Shown here: in pieces, positions 1 through 5,354 of the stretch
How the letters are laid out: each line of letters starts with the position of its first letter
Position numbering within the stretch: the first letter of the stretch is position 1
Assembly (NCBI RefSeq): GCF_959025735.1
Contig: NZ_CAUFJQ010000056.1
Span: 1 to 11,833 of the forward strand
From: an uncultured Streptococcus sp.
Lineage (GTDB): Bacteria > Bacillota > Bacilli > Lactobacillales > Streptococcaceae
Direction of reading: 5' to 3'
DNA: 11,833 nucleotides
The notes under the pieces: model-generated
The model's input: only the letters and a program-made list of their open reading frames with translations
Database searches by the model: none
What the model was told of the DNA's origin: nothing
Program-made: the position numbers and the translations under genes

Positions 1-51
1 TGGGACGACGAAATCGAATTCTAACGAATTATCGATTTCTGTCCCACTCTC
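1..51 (-). repeat. Streptococcal intergenic repeat, copy 1 (cut by window edge)
   Basis: Read on the minus strand this matches 3289-3339 at 48 of 51 positions. It starts GAGAGTGGGACAGAAATCG, shortly after the stop codon of the minus-strand gene at 61-378. It can fold: GTGGGAC near one end pairs with GTCCCA(C) at the other, and GAAATCG pairs perfectly with CGATTTC inside. The distal part, which in the other copy continues into a second hairpin, lies outside the window. The position directly behind a gene end suggests a role at transcript 3' ends, but that is inference. Confidence 0.8.
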
Positions 52-60
52 TTTTTTGGT

Positions 61-378
61 CTATTTTAAGTGGCAGTATTTGAAATCCAGCTTTTTAATC
101 TGGTCCCAATTTTTTCGAGCCTCTGGTGGCAAGACGATGAGTTGCTGGCGTAGCATCGTCGTGATTTCAAGATTTAAGGATTCGATCGGGAGGGCAATGG
201 CTACGGAACTTTTTGCCCTTTGGATCTTGTCCATGCAATATTCAATATGATGGCAAGCTGCACCGGTCTGTGATTGACGGCTAGATGCGATTTCTTGTCG
301 CATATTGGAGAGTAATTGGACCAATTCAGACTTAAGGAATTTGATCGTATCTGATTTTTCTTGAGCTAAAAGAAACAT
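61..378 (-). CDS. Hypothetical protein, 105 aa
   Basis: I do not recognise this protein. The ATG at 378-376 is chosen because AGGAGGT (about 384-390, minus strand) lies the right distance upstream; an in-frame GTG at 384 touches that site and is too close. The product has no signal peptide or clear membrane segment. Residues 7-35 look like a charged amphipathic helix, a second helical stretch covers about 42-60 with a Cys-His-His and a Cys (C42, C48), and a third Cys is C102. A Pro-Pro at 84-85 precedes a Lys-rich tail. A likely promoter sits at 400-428. It lies downstream of gdhA on the same strand but behind the gdhA terminator, so it is probably transcribed separately. Coding status rests on the ribosome binding site, promoter and uninterrupted frame; function is unknown. 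Confidence 0.7.
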   Translation of the reverse strand: MFLLAQEKSDTIKFLKSELVQLLSNMRQEIASSRQSQTGAACHHIEYCMDKIQRAKSSVAIALPIESLNLEITTMLRQQLIVLPPEARKNWDQIKKLDFKYCHLK

Positions 379-399
379 AAGCACACCTCCTTTTGCTAT

Positions 400-428
400 A
401 GTTTAATACTAATTTATTAAAAATGCAA
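400..428 (-). promoter_or_regulatory. Promoter for the 105-aa gene
   Basis: On the minus strand TTGCAT (428-423), a 17-bp AT-rich spacer, then TAAACT (405-400). The spacing is ideal and the start codon follows about 20 bases downstream. Both hexamers match the sigma-A consensus at four of six positions. Confidence 0.5.
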
Positions 429-578
429 GGGGGTAAAGTAAAAAAAATAAAATTTTTTTAGAAAAAGATACAGAAAAAGAGAGGGCTTACATCTCCCCAC
501 TACAGAAGGTTGAACCCCTTGTCTTAAAAATGGCTTTTCTCCCTTGGGACGGGGTGTCTTGACAGAGGTCGGTAGCTA

Positions 579-614
579 CAAAAAAACTCCTGAAACATAC
601 TGGTTTCAGGAGTT
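579..614 (-). terminator. gdhA terminator
   Basis: Perfect 12-bp stem: 585-596 (AACTCCTGAAAC) pairs with 603-614 (GTTTCAGGAGTT) around a 6-base loop. On the minus strand it is followed by a run of T (complement of the A run at 580-586), a classic intrinsic terminator about 45 bases after the gdhA stop. Confidence 0.9.
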
Positions 615-620
615 GAGAGG

Positions 621-642
621 CTTTGACCCGAAGGTCTCAAAG
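621..642 (-). other. UUCG-loop hairpin just after the gdhA stop
   Basis: On the gdhA strand CTTTGAGACC, TTCG, GGTCAAAG: GACC pairs with GGTC closed by a C(UUCG)G tetraloop, and CTTT pairs with AAAG around a 2-base bulge. UUCG loops closed by C-G are known to be very stable. It lies between the stop codon and the terminator and could protect the mRNA 3' end. Confidence 0.5.
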
Positions 643-657
643 AAAAATATCGATTGA

Positions 658-2004
658 TTATACAAGACCTTGTGCAATCATCGCATTTGCGACATTTTCA
701 AAGGCAGCGATGTTGGCACCTGCAAGGTAATCTTTACCAAGACCGTAAGTTTCTGCAGTTGTTTTAGCAGTGTTGAAGATGTTGGTCATGATGTCTTTCA
801 AACGTCCGTCCACTTCTTCGCGTGTCCATGAAAGACGTTGGCTGTTTTGGCTCATTTCAAGAGCAGATACAGCAACCCCACCAGCATTGGCTGCTTTAGC
901 AGGTCCGTAAAGGATACCATTTTCTTTGTATACGTTGATGGCATCGATGTTACTTGGCATGTTTGCTCCTTCAGAGACAACTTTCACACCTTGAGCGACC
1001 AAACGTTTTGCAGCATCGCCATCGATTTCGTTTTGAGTTGCACATGGAAGAGCGATGTCATAGTTACCAGCATAAGTCCATACAGAACCTTCGTAGTAAG
1101 TAGCAGTTGGTTTTTCAGCAGCGTATTCAGTCAAACGTGCACGACGTTTTTCTTTGACGTCTGTAAGAAGGTCGAAGTCAATACCGTTTTCGTCGATCAC
1201 GTAACCGTTTGAGTCAGATACAGAGATAACAGTTGCACCAAGTTCAGTTGCTTTTTGAAGAGCGTATTGAGCAACGTTACCAGAACCTGAGATCACGACT
1301 TTCTTACCAGCAAAGCTGTCGCCGTTTGCTTTGAGCATTTCTTCCGTGTAGTAAACCAAACCATAACCAGTTGCTTCTGGACGGATTAAGCTACCACCGA
1401 AACCAAGAGGTTTACCAGTCAAGACACCAGCATCAAATTGGCGAAGGCGTTTGTATTGACCATAAAGGTATCCGATTTCACGTCCGCCAACCCCAATATC
1501 ACCAGCTGGGACATCAAGAGAAGGACCGATGTGTTTTTGCAATTCAGTCATGAAGCTTTGGCAGAAACGCATCACTTCAGCGTCTGTTTTTCCTTTAGGA
1601 TCGAAGTCAGATCCACCTTTACCACCACCGATAGGAAGACCAGTCAAGACGTTTTTGAAGATTTGTTCGAAACCGAGGAATTTCAAGATCCCTTGGTTAA
1701 CAGTTGGGTGGAAACGAAGACCACCTTTGTAAGGACCTACAGCAGAGTTGAATTGAACACGGTAACCACGGTTTACTTGGATGTTTCCTTCACGGTCAAC
1801 CCAAGGAACACGGAAAGAAATTACGCGTTCAGGTTCTGTAATACGAGCCAAGATGTTTTCTTCGATGTATTCAGGATGTTTTTCAAAAACAGGTTCCAAA
1901 GTGCTGAGGAACTCTTCAACAGCTTGAAGGAATTCAGCTTCGTGGCCGTTACGAGCTTTTACAGTTTCGAAAGTGCTTTGGATATATTCTTTAGCAGTTG
2001 TCAT
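658..2004 (-). CDS. gdhA: NADP-specific glutamate dehydrogenase
   Basis: Cytosolic enzyme that makes L-glutamate from 2-oxoglutarate, ammonium and NADPH, linking nitrogen to central carbon metabolism; family members are hexamers. The 448-residue length is normal for the small hexameric bacterial type. Visible signatures: substrate-binding PYKGGLRFHP (91-100), the glycine-rich IGGGKGG with catalytic Lys129 (125-131), PAGDIGVGGREIG with catalytic Asp169 (167-178), and the Rossmann nucleotide motif GSGNVA (240-245). The strand end SVSDSNG (261-267) resembles the NADP-preferring E. coli enzyme. Start: ATG 2004-2002 with AAAGGAG upstream. It is monocistronic, with promoter 2104-2132 and terminator 579-614. 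A GlnR operator covers the transcription start and a CodY box lies upstream, so expression should fall when glutamine/ammonium or branched-chain amino acids are plentiful. No defect is visible. Confidence 0.97.
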   Translation of the reverse strand: MTTAKEYIQSTFETVKARNGHEAEFLQAVEEFLSTLEPVFEKHPEYIEENILARITEPERVISFRVPWVDREGNIQVNRGYRVQFNSAVGPYKGGLRFHPTVNQGILKFLGFEQIFKNVLTGLPIGGGKGGSDFDPKGKTDAEVMRFCQSFMTELQKHIGPSLDVPAGDIGVGGREIGYLYGQYKRLRQFDAGVLTGKPLGFGGSLIRPEATGYGLVYYTEEMLKANGDSFAGKKVVISGSGNVAQYALQKATELGATVISVSDSNGYVIDENGIDFDLLTDVKEKRRARLTEYAAEKPTATYYEGSVWTYAGNYDIALPCATQNEIDGDAAKRLVAQGVKVVSEGANMPSNIDAINVYKENGILYGPAKAANAGGVAVSALEMSQNSQRLSWTREEVDGRLKDIMTNIFNTAKTTAETYGLGKDYLAGANIAAFENVANAMIAQGLV

Positions 2005-2079
2005 GTTAATTCTCCTTTGTGAATGAAACGAAAACCAGCAAACCCGCTAGGGGAGTGGCTTTGAGACAGTTGACAAACA

Positions 2080-2098
2080 ATGTCATGTTTTATTACAT
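2080..2098. promoter_or_regulatory. GlnR operator
   Basis: ATGTCATGTTTTATTACAT matches the streptococcal GlnR consensus ATGTNA-N7-TNACAT at every fixed position. It begins about 6 bp downstream of the gdhA -10 box and so overlaps the transcription start, a position expected to block transcription. gdhA belongs to the known pneumococcal GlnR regulon. A second inverted repeat, TGACA-N5-TGTCA (2071-2085), overlaps its downstream edge and is unassigned. Confidence 0.85.
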
Positions 2099-2103
2099 GG
2101 ATC

Positions 2104-2132
2104 ATTATAGCAGACTTTTTTTGGCTTGTAAA
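2104..2132 (-). promoter_or_regulatory. gdhA promoter
   Basis: On the minus strand TTTACA (2132-2127), exactly 17 bp, then a consensus TATAAT (2109-2104). Transcription would begin near 2097, inside the GlnR operator, giving a leader of roughly 90 bases before the gdhA start codon. Confidence 0.85.
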
Positions 2133-2143
2133 GAAAAAAGTTG

Positions 2144-2158
2144 AATTTTCTGAAAATT
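2144..2158. promoter_or_regulatory. CodY box
   Basis: AATTTTCTGAAAATT is a 15-of-15 match to the CodY consensus AATTTTCWGAAAATT. It ends about 11 bp upstream of the gdhA -35 box. CodY senses branched-chain amino acids, and gdhA is a reported CodY target in pneumococcus. It is about 75 bp from the divergent pyrDA -10 box, so an effect there is less likely. Confidence 0.85.
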
Positions 2159-2207
2159 TTATCGCGACTAGGAAAGTCCGAATGTTTGGAAGAATTTTTA
2201 GCTTTGA

Positions 2208-2238
2208 TTGTCCGGAAGCTTCCAAGTGATGGTATAAT
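2208..2238 (+). promoter_or_regulatory. pyrDA promoter with overlapping palindrome
   Basis: Extended -10 TGGTATAAT (2230-2238) with a weak -35 candidate TTGTCC (2208-2213, 19-bp spacing). A perfect 10-bp palindrome GGAAGCTTCC (2214-2223) lies in the spacer; TTGGAAG (2186-2192) also mirrors CTTCCAA (2219-2225). The palindrome could be an operator, but I cannot name a regulator. Confidence 0.7.
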
Positions 2239-2303
2239 GAAAGAAGAAAATAGAGAGCATCCCGAACGATTCTGTTGGTGGTGTTTCAAAAAAGGAGTAC
2301 AAG

Positions 2304-3239
2304 ATGGTATCGACAAAGACGCAAATTGCTGGTTTTGAATTTGACAACTGCTTGATGAATGCGGCAGGTGTAGCCTGTATGACAACTGAGGAATTAGAAG
2401 AAGTGAAGAACTCAGCTGCGGGGACCTTTGTGACCAAGACAGCAACCTTAGAATTCCGTGCTGGTAATCCAGAGCCACGCTACCAAGATGTGCCGCTTGG
2501 TTCGATCAATTCGATGGGGCTACCTAACCAAGGGTTGGACTATTATTTGAATTATTTATTGGAGTTGCAAGAAACGGATCCTAACCGGACCTTCTTCTTA
2601 TCTCTCGTCGGCATGTCTCCTGAAGAAACTCATACCATCTTGAAAAAGGTGCAAGATAGTGACTTTAAAGGCTTGACAGAATTGAACCTATCCTGCCCCA
2701 ATGTCCCTGGGAAACCTCAGATTGCCTATGATTTTGATACGACAGATCGGATCTTGTCTGAGGTCTTTGCCTATTTCACCAAACCTCTAGGGATCAAGTT
2801 GCCACCTTATTTTGATATCGTTCATTTCGACCAAGCAGCAGCGATCTTTAACAAATACCCGCTCAAGTTTGTCAACTGCGTCAATTCGATCGGAAATGGC
2901 CTCTACATCGAGGATGAATCCGTGGTGATTCGTCCGAAGAACGGCTTTGGTGGGATTGGTGGAGAATACATCAAACCAACGGCTCTTGCCAATGTCCATG
3001 CTTTTTACCAACGTCTGAATCCAGAAATTCAGATTGTGGGGACTGGGGGCGTCTTGACTGGTCGCGATGCCTTTGAACATATCCTTTGTGGGGCTAGTAT
3101 GGTGCAAATCGGAACGACGCTGCATAAAGAAGGAGTAGGAGCTTTTGAACGCATTACTGCGGAGCTCAAAGCCATCATGGAAGAAAAAGGCTACCAAAGC
3201 CTGGAAGACTTCCGTGGGAAATTGCACTACATTGACTAA
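2304..3239 (+). CDS. pyrDA: Dihydroorotate dehydrogenase, class 1A (fumarate type)
   Basis: Cytosolic FMN enzyme that oxidises dihydroorotate to orotate, the fourth step of pyrimidine synthesis; class 1A enzymes use fumarate as electron acceptor and act as homodimers. The 311-residue length matches Lactococcus PyrDA. Visible signatures: TKTATLE with FMN-contacting Lys45, NSMGLPN (69-75), the catalytic-loop NLSCPN with base Cys131 (class 1 has Cys where class 2 has Ser), Lys165 in GIKLPP, the orotate-binding NSIGNG (194-199), and the phosphate-binding GTGG (247-250) and QIGT. Start: ATG 2304 with AAAGGAG 7 bases upstream. It stands alone with its own promoter and terminator and there is no pyrK/PyrDB partner beside it, which fits class 1A. 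It diverges from gdhA. Confidence 0.95.
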   Translation: MVSTKTQIAGFEFDNCLMNAAGVACMTTEELEEVKNSAAGTFVTKTATLEFRAGNPEPRYQDVPLGSINSMGLPNQGLDYYLNYLLELQETDPNRTFFLSLVGMSPEETHTILKKVQDSDFKGLTELNLSCPNVPGKPQIAYDFDTTDRILSEVFAYFTKPLGIKLPPYFDIVHFDQAAAIFNKYPLKFVNCVNSIGNGLYIEDESVVIRPKNGFGGIGGEYIKPTALANVHAFYQRLNPEIQIVGTGGVLTGRDAFEHILCGASMVQIGTTLHKEGVGAFERITAELKAIMEEKGYQSLEDFRGKLHYID

Positions 3240-3246
3240 TCTTTCG

Positions 3247-3286
3247 AAAAAAAACTTCCTCAAGTGAAAACTTGGGGAAGTTTTTT
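3247..3286 (+). terminator. pyrDA terminator, probably bidirectional
   Basis: Stem 3253-3264 (AACTTCCTCAAG) pairs with 3271-3282 (CTTGGGGAAGTT), one G-T pair, 6-base loop, followed by T to 3286. An A run at 3247-3254 on the other side makes it usable from the minus strand too. Confidence 0.9.
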
Positions 3287-3288
3287 AT

Positions 3289-3339
3289 GAGAGTGGGACA
3301 GAAATCGGTCATTCGTTAGAATTCAATTTCGTCGTCCCA
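3289..3339 (+). repeat. Streptococcal intergenic repeat, copy 2
   Basis: Same 51-base unit as 1-51 (three mismatches), here on the plus strand and starting just behind the pyrDA terminator. GTGGGAC (3293-3299) pairs with GTCCCAC (3334-3340), and GAAATC pairs imperfectly with the ATTTC near 3326-3330. One mismatch of copy 2 weakens the inner stem that is perfect in copy 1. Confidence 0.8.
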
Positions 3340-3349
3340 CCTCCGCACA

Positions 3350-3402
3350 GTTGAGTAGGGCTGTAAAAGCTGATGAAATCAGCGTAGTAGAGCCCACTCA
3401 AC
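3350..3402 (+). repeat. Nested hairpin, distal part of the repeat
   Basis: Outer arms 3350-3362 (GTTGAGTAGGGCT) and 3391-3402 (AGCCCACTCAAC) pair over 12 bp with one bulged base. Inside, GCTGAT (3369-3374) pairs with ATCAGC (3378-3383) around a GAA loop. The inner CTGATGAAATCAG resembles the style of the hairpin in pneumococcal BOX repeats, but I do not claim homology. Probably one mobile or spread unit with 3289-3339. Confidence 0.6.
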
Positions 3403-3437
3403 CACTGCGTCTTGCTCGACAATCCAAAAATAATTGA

Positions 3438-3463
3438 GAGGCTAGGACTTTTGACCCAACCTC
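3438..3463 (+). other. Imperfect hairpin at the end of the repeat region
   Basis: GAGGCTAGG (3438-3446) faces CCCAACCTC (3455-3463) with two mismatches and an 8-base loop. There is no following T run, so it looks like a decayed terminator-like element. I see no gene between 3289 and 3514. Confidence 0.4.
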
Positions 3464-3514
3464 ATTCTGTTCCTAGTTTTAGGAATTTTCCATTTTTATA
3501 GAGAGAAAAAGGTG

Positions 3515-3520
3515 TACAAT
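3515..3520 (+). promoter_or_regulatory. Possible -10 box for the 109-aa gene
   Basis: TACAAT lies 26 bases before the chosen start codon. No good -35 hexamer is seen at 16-18 bp. An in-frame ATG at 3519 overlaps this box, another reason not to use it as the translation start. Confidence 0.35.
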
Positions 3521-3545
3521 GGAGGTGAAAAGGAAGGTGATTTAT

Positions 3546-3875
3546 ATGGAAGAAAAGGATGTGATTCAAGAAGCAAGAACGACGATCAGCCTTCTTCAAA
3601 CAGCCTTTTCTAAGGGATTCACCCCCAGTTTAGATGCCCTTCGATTTCGAGAAAATCTAGATCAGATGTTGAAAGGTTTACGAAAGGCTAGGCGGGTAGA
3701 CAATCGTCTGTTGATTGAGTTAGAAAAGTTTTATCAGACTGCCAGTCTATTGATTGGTCTGGGTGGGTTAGCTTTGAACGAAGAGGCCTTTCAAGCTTGG
3801 CGAGCTTATGATCACTGGCATTACGAGGTTGTGAAGCCTCAGTTACAGGTCTTCGGACCGACGGTGGTGTTGTAG
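3546..3875 (+). CDS. Hypothetical helical protein, 109 aa
   Basis: I do not recognise this protein. The ATG at 3546 is chosen because AAGGAAGGTG lies 7 bases upstream, whereas the earlier in-frame ATG at 3519 has no ribosome binding site and falls in a likely -10 box. The product looks all-helical and cytosolic: an amphipathic helix over about 2-22, a second rich in Arg/Lys (30-51), a third more hydrophobic (53-77, with LIGLGGLAL), and a fourth with aromatic residues and an unusual YDHWHYE (88-94). There is no signal peptide. Size and helix pattern recall small four-helix-bundle proteins such as bacteriocin immunity proteins, but I see no family motif, so this is only a suggestion. A 28-aa peptide gene and one terminator follow on the same strand, suggesting a shared transcript. 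Confidence 0.75.
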   Translation: MEEKDVIQEARTTISLLQTAFSKGFTPSLDALRFRENLDQMLKGLRKARRVDNRLLIELEKFYQTASLLIGLGGLALNEEAFQAWRAYDHWHYEVVKPQLQVFGPTVVL

Positions 3876-3925
3876 TTGATACTAGCCTGGTGCTTGTCCA
3901 CAGATATTCAGAGGAGGTGTTGGTC

Positions 3926-4012
3926 ATGGTAGTCCTTCATGATTTTCTACATCAGTTAACCCTATCGTTTTGGAACTTCTATTACTCGCTCTTTTTCTTA
4001 TTTGAAAAATAA
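3926..4012 (+). CDS. Probable small hydrophobic peptide, 28 aa
   Basis: A short frame, ATG 3926 to TAA 4012, has a strong ribosome binding site (GAGGAGG, 3911-3917) 8 bases before the start. The product begins MVVLHDFLHQLTLSF and continues as a nearly uninterrupted hydrophobic and aromatic stretch (W16, N17, FYY, then SLFFLF), ending Glu-Lys. It could form one membrane helix. It starts 50 bases after the 109-aa gene and ends 9 bases before a terminator, so the two fit one transcript. It has no double-glycine leader, no cysteines and no resemblance I can see to Fst toxins. It may be a membrane peptide, a toxin, or a regulatory leader; translation is unproven. Confidence 0.5.
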   Translation: MVVLHDFLHQLTLSFWNFYYSLFFLFEK

Positions 4013-4021
4013 GAAGGATTG

Positions 4022-4053
4022 AATCCCTTTTACATATAGTAGAAGGGATTTTT
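4022..4053 (+). terminator. Terminator after the 28-aa frame
   Basis: AATCCCTTTTAC (4022-4033) pairs with GTAGAAGGGATT (4039-4050), 12 bp with one G-T pair and a 5-base loop, ending in five T. Confidence 0.9.
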
Positions 4054-4065
4054 GATGCAGAATCC

Positions 4066-4094
4066 TTGAAAATCTGAGGCTCTTGGATTATGAT
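4066..4094 (+). promoter_or_regulatory. msrAB promoter
   Basis: TTGAAA (4066-4071), exactly 17 bp, TATGAT (4089-4094). The leader of about 50 bases contains a small TTCCC/GGGGAA hairpin near 4119-4132. Confidence 0.75.
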
Positions 4095-4150
4095 GGAGCT
4101 AATAGATGTCAAGCGTTCCCTGTGGGGAATGCAGGAAGCGAGGAAAAAAG

Positions 4151-5086
4151 ATGGCAGAGATTTATCTAGCAGGTGGCTGTTTTTGGGGCTTAGAGGAATA
4201 TTTTTCACGGATCCCCGGTGTAGAAGAAACGACGGTGGGCTATGCCAATGGCCAGGTAGAAACGACCAATTACCAACTGATCAAGGAAACGGATCATGCA
4301 GAGACTGTACAAGTCGTCTACGATCCAGATAAAATCACCCTACGAGCGATTCTGCTCTACTATTTCCGGGTGATCGATCCCTTGTCCATTAACAAGCAGG
4401 GAAATGATCAAGGCCGCCAATATCGAACCGGTGTCTATTATACAGACGAGGCAGATCGTGAAGTGATCGCCCAAGTGTTTGCGGAAGAAGAGAAGCAACT
4501 GGGCAGTAAAATAGCGGTTGAGTTGGAACCTTTGCGCCACTACATCCTAGCTGAGGACTACCACCAAGACTACCTCAAGAAGAATCCTGGAGGTTATTGC
4601 CATATTGATGTGACGGATGCTGAGCAGCCCTTGATTGATCCGTCAGCCTATCAGAAGCCAGATCAAGAAACCCTAAAGGCGAAACTGACAGCAGAACAGT
4701 ACCAAGTCACTCAAGAAAGCGCGACGGAACGCCCTTTCCACAATGCCTATGATCAGACCTTTGAAGAGGGGATCTATGTGGATATTACGACGGGGGAGCC
4801 TCTCTTCTTTGCCAAGGATAAGTTTGCGTCTGGCTGTGGATGGCCAAGTTTCTCCCGTCCCATTGCCAAAGATGTTGTCCACTATTACCAGGATCATAGC
4901 CACGGGATGGAGCGGATCGAAGTTCGATCCCGCTCAGGCAATGCCCATCTCGGCCATGTCTTCACCGATGGACCAAAAGACCAGGGTGGTCTTCGCTATT
5001 GTATCAATTCGGCCTCTCTGCGCTTTATTCCAAAAGAAGAGATGGAGCAAGAAGGATATGGTTATTTGTTAAAAGCTTTGAGATAA
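4151..5086 (+). CDS. msrAB: Peptide methionine sulfoxide reductase, MsrA-MsrB fusion
   Basis: Repairs oxidised methionine; the MsrA half reduces the S-sulfoxide and the MsrB half the R-sulfoxide, recycled by thioredoxin-like partners. The 311-aa product begins directly with MAEIYLAGGCFWG, so no signal peptide: this is the cytosolic form, not the longer surface MsrAB. MsrA (about 1-155) has catalytic Cys10 in GCFWG, the GYANG loop (30-34) and GYCHID with Cys150. MsrB (about 187-311) has SGCGWPSFSRP with likely resolving Cys229, HGMERIEVRS (251-260), GHVFTDGP (268-275) and RYCINSASLRF with catalytic Cys284. It lacks the CxxC zinc pairs of some MsrB proteins. ATG 4151 is preferred over the in-frame ATG at 4106 because GAGG lies 7 bases upstream and MsrA proteins start there. 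It is transcribed alone, and no terminator follows closely. Confidence 0.95.
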   Translation: MAEIYLAGGCFWGLEEYFSRIPGVEETTVGYANGQVETTNYQLIKETDHAETVQVVYDPDKITLRAILLYYFRVIDPLSINKQGNDQGRQYRTGVYYTDEADREVIAQVFAEEEKQLGSKIAVELEPLRHYILAEDYHQDYLKKNPGGYCHIDVTDAEQPLIDPSAYQKPDQETLKAKLTAEQYQVTQESATERPFHNAYDQTFEEGIYVDITTGEPLFFAKDKFASGCGWPSFSRPIAKDVVHYYQDHSHGMERIEVRSRSGNAHLGHVFTDGPKDQGGLRYCINSASLRFIPKEEMEQEGYGYLLKALR

Positions 5087-5123
5087 TAGAAAAAGCATCT
5101 TAGAAACTTTCCTTAGGTGAGTA

Positions 5124-5182
5124 CGGACGTCAGCGAACTTCATAGAAGTTCCATGACTAAATTAAGATACAAAGGGCGTCCG
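5124..5182 (+). repeat. Nested hairpin 1 after msrAB
   Basis: Outer stem CGGAC (5124-5128) with GTCCG (5178-5182); inside, GTCA (5129-5132) with TGAC (5154-5157), a 2x2 internal loop, then GAACTTC (5135-5141) with GAAGTTC (5145-5151) around ATA. It directly abuts hairpin 2. Plausible as a structured RNA or small palindromic repeat. Confidence 0.6.
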
Positions 5183-5257
5183 CGGATACAGTCAAAATAG
5201 GAAGTTTGACGCAGAATCTTTTGATTCTAGGAAAACTTATCTTTTTGACACAATCCG
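5183..5257 (+). repeat. Nested hairpin 2 after msrAB, 75 bases
   Basis: Five layers of paired arms, almost symmetrical: CGGAT/ATCCG (5183-5187, 5253-5257), 3x3 loop, GTCAAAA/TTTTGAC (5191-5197, 5243-5249), 4x4 loop, AAGTTT/AAACTT (5202-5207, 5233-5238), internal loop, AGAATC/GATTCT (5213-5218, 5223-5228) closed by TTTT. Twenty-four pairs are visible by eye, far more than chance would give. Confidence 0.7.
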
Positions 5258-5314
5258 AAGCCTGTGTTCAATTCGTTTTGAACCCCTTCGCTTTTCAATT
5301 TTTAGGCTCAGGCT

Positions 5315-5337
5315 AAAACAGTTCCCCGAACTGTTTT
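5315..5337. terminator. Symmetric terminator-like hairpin
   Basis: Perfect 10-bp stem AAAACAGTTC (5315-5324) with GAACTGTTTT (5328-5337), CCC loop. The A/T ends make it usable on both strands, though the T run is short. Confidence 0.55.
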
Positions 5338-5354
5338 ACTTTCAAAACTCCCGT

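Noticed and set aside
429..578. Possible small RNA in the G/C-rich patch between the gdhA terminator and the 105-aa gene
   Set aside because: Only short, poorly supported pairings are seen (ACCCC with GGGGT), with no clear promoter-terminator pair and no CiaR-type repeat.
1438..2022. A 194-codon plus-strand frame opposite gdhA
   Set aside because: It is the antisense of a strongly conserved gene; long opposite frames are common there, and no start signal supports it.
2083..2478. Minus-strand frames across the gdhA-pyrDA promoter region
   Set aside because: They cover the GlnR box, CodY box, both promoters and the start of pyrDA; low-complexity Ser-rich translation.
4106..4150. N-terminal extension of msrAB from the upstream in-frame ATG
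   Set aside because: No ribosome binding site there, a non-family sequence, and the downstream ATG has a good site and the standard MsrA start.
3924..4208. A 94-codon minus-strand frame across the msrAB start
   Set aside because: It overlaps the small peptide frame, a terminator, the msrAB promoter and the msrAB start, has no ribosome binding site, and its protein has no recognisable pattern.
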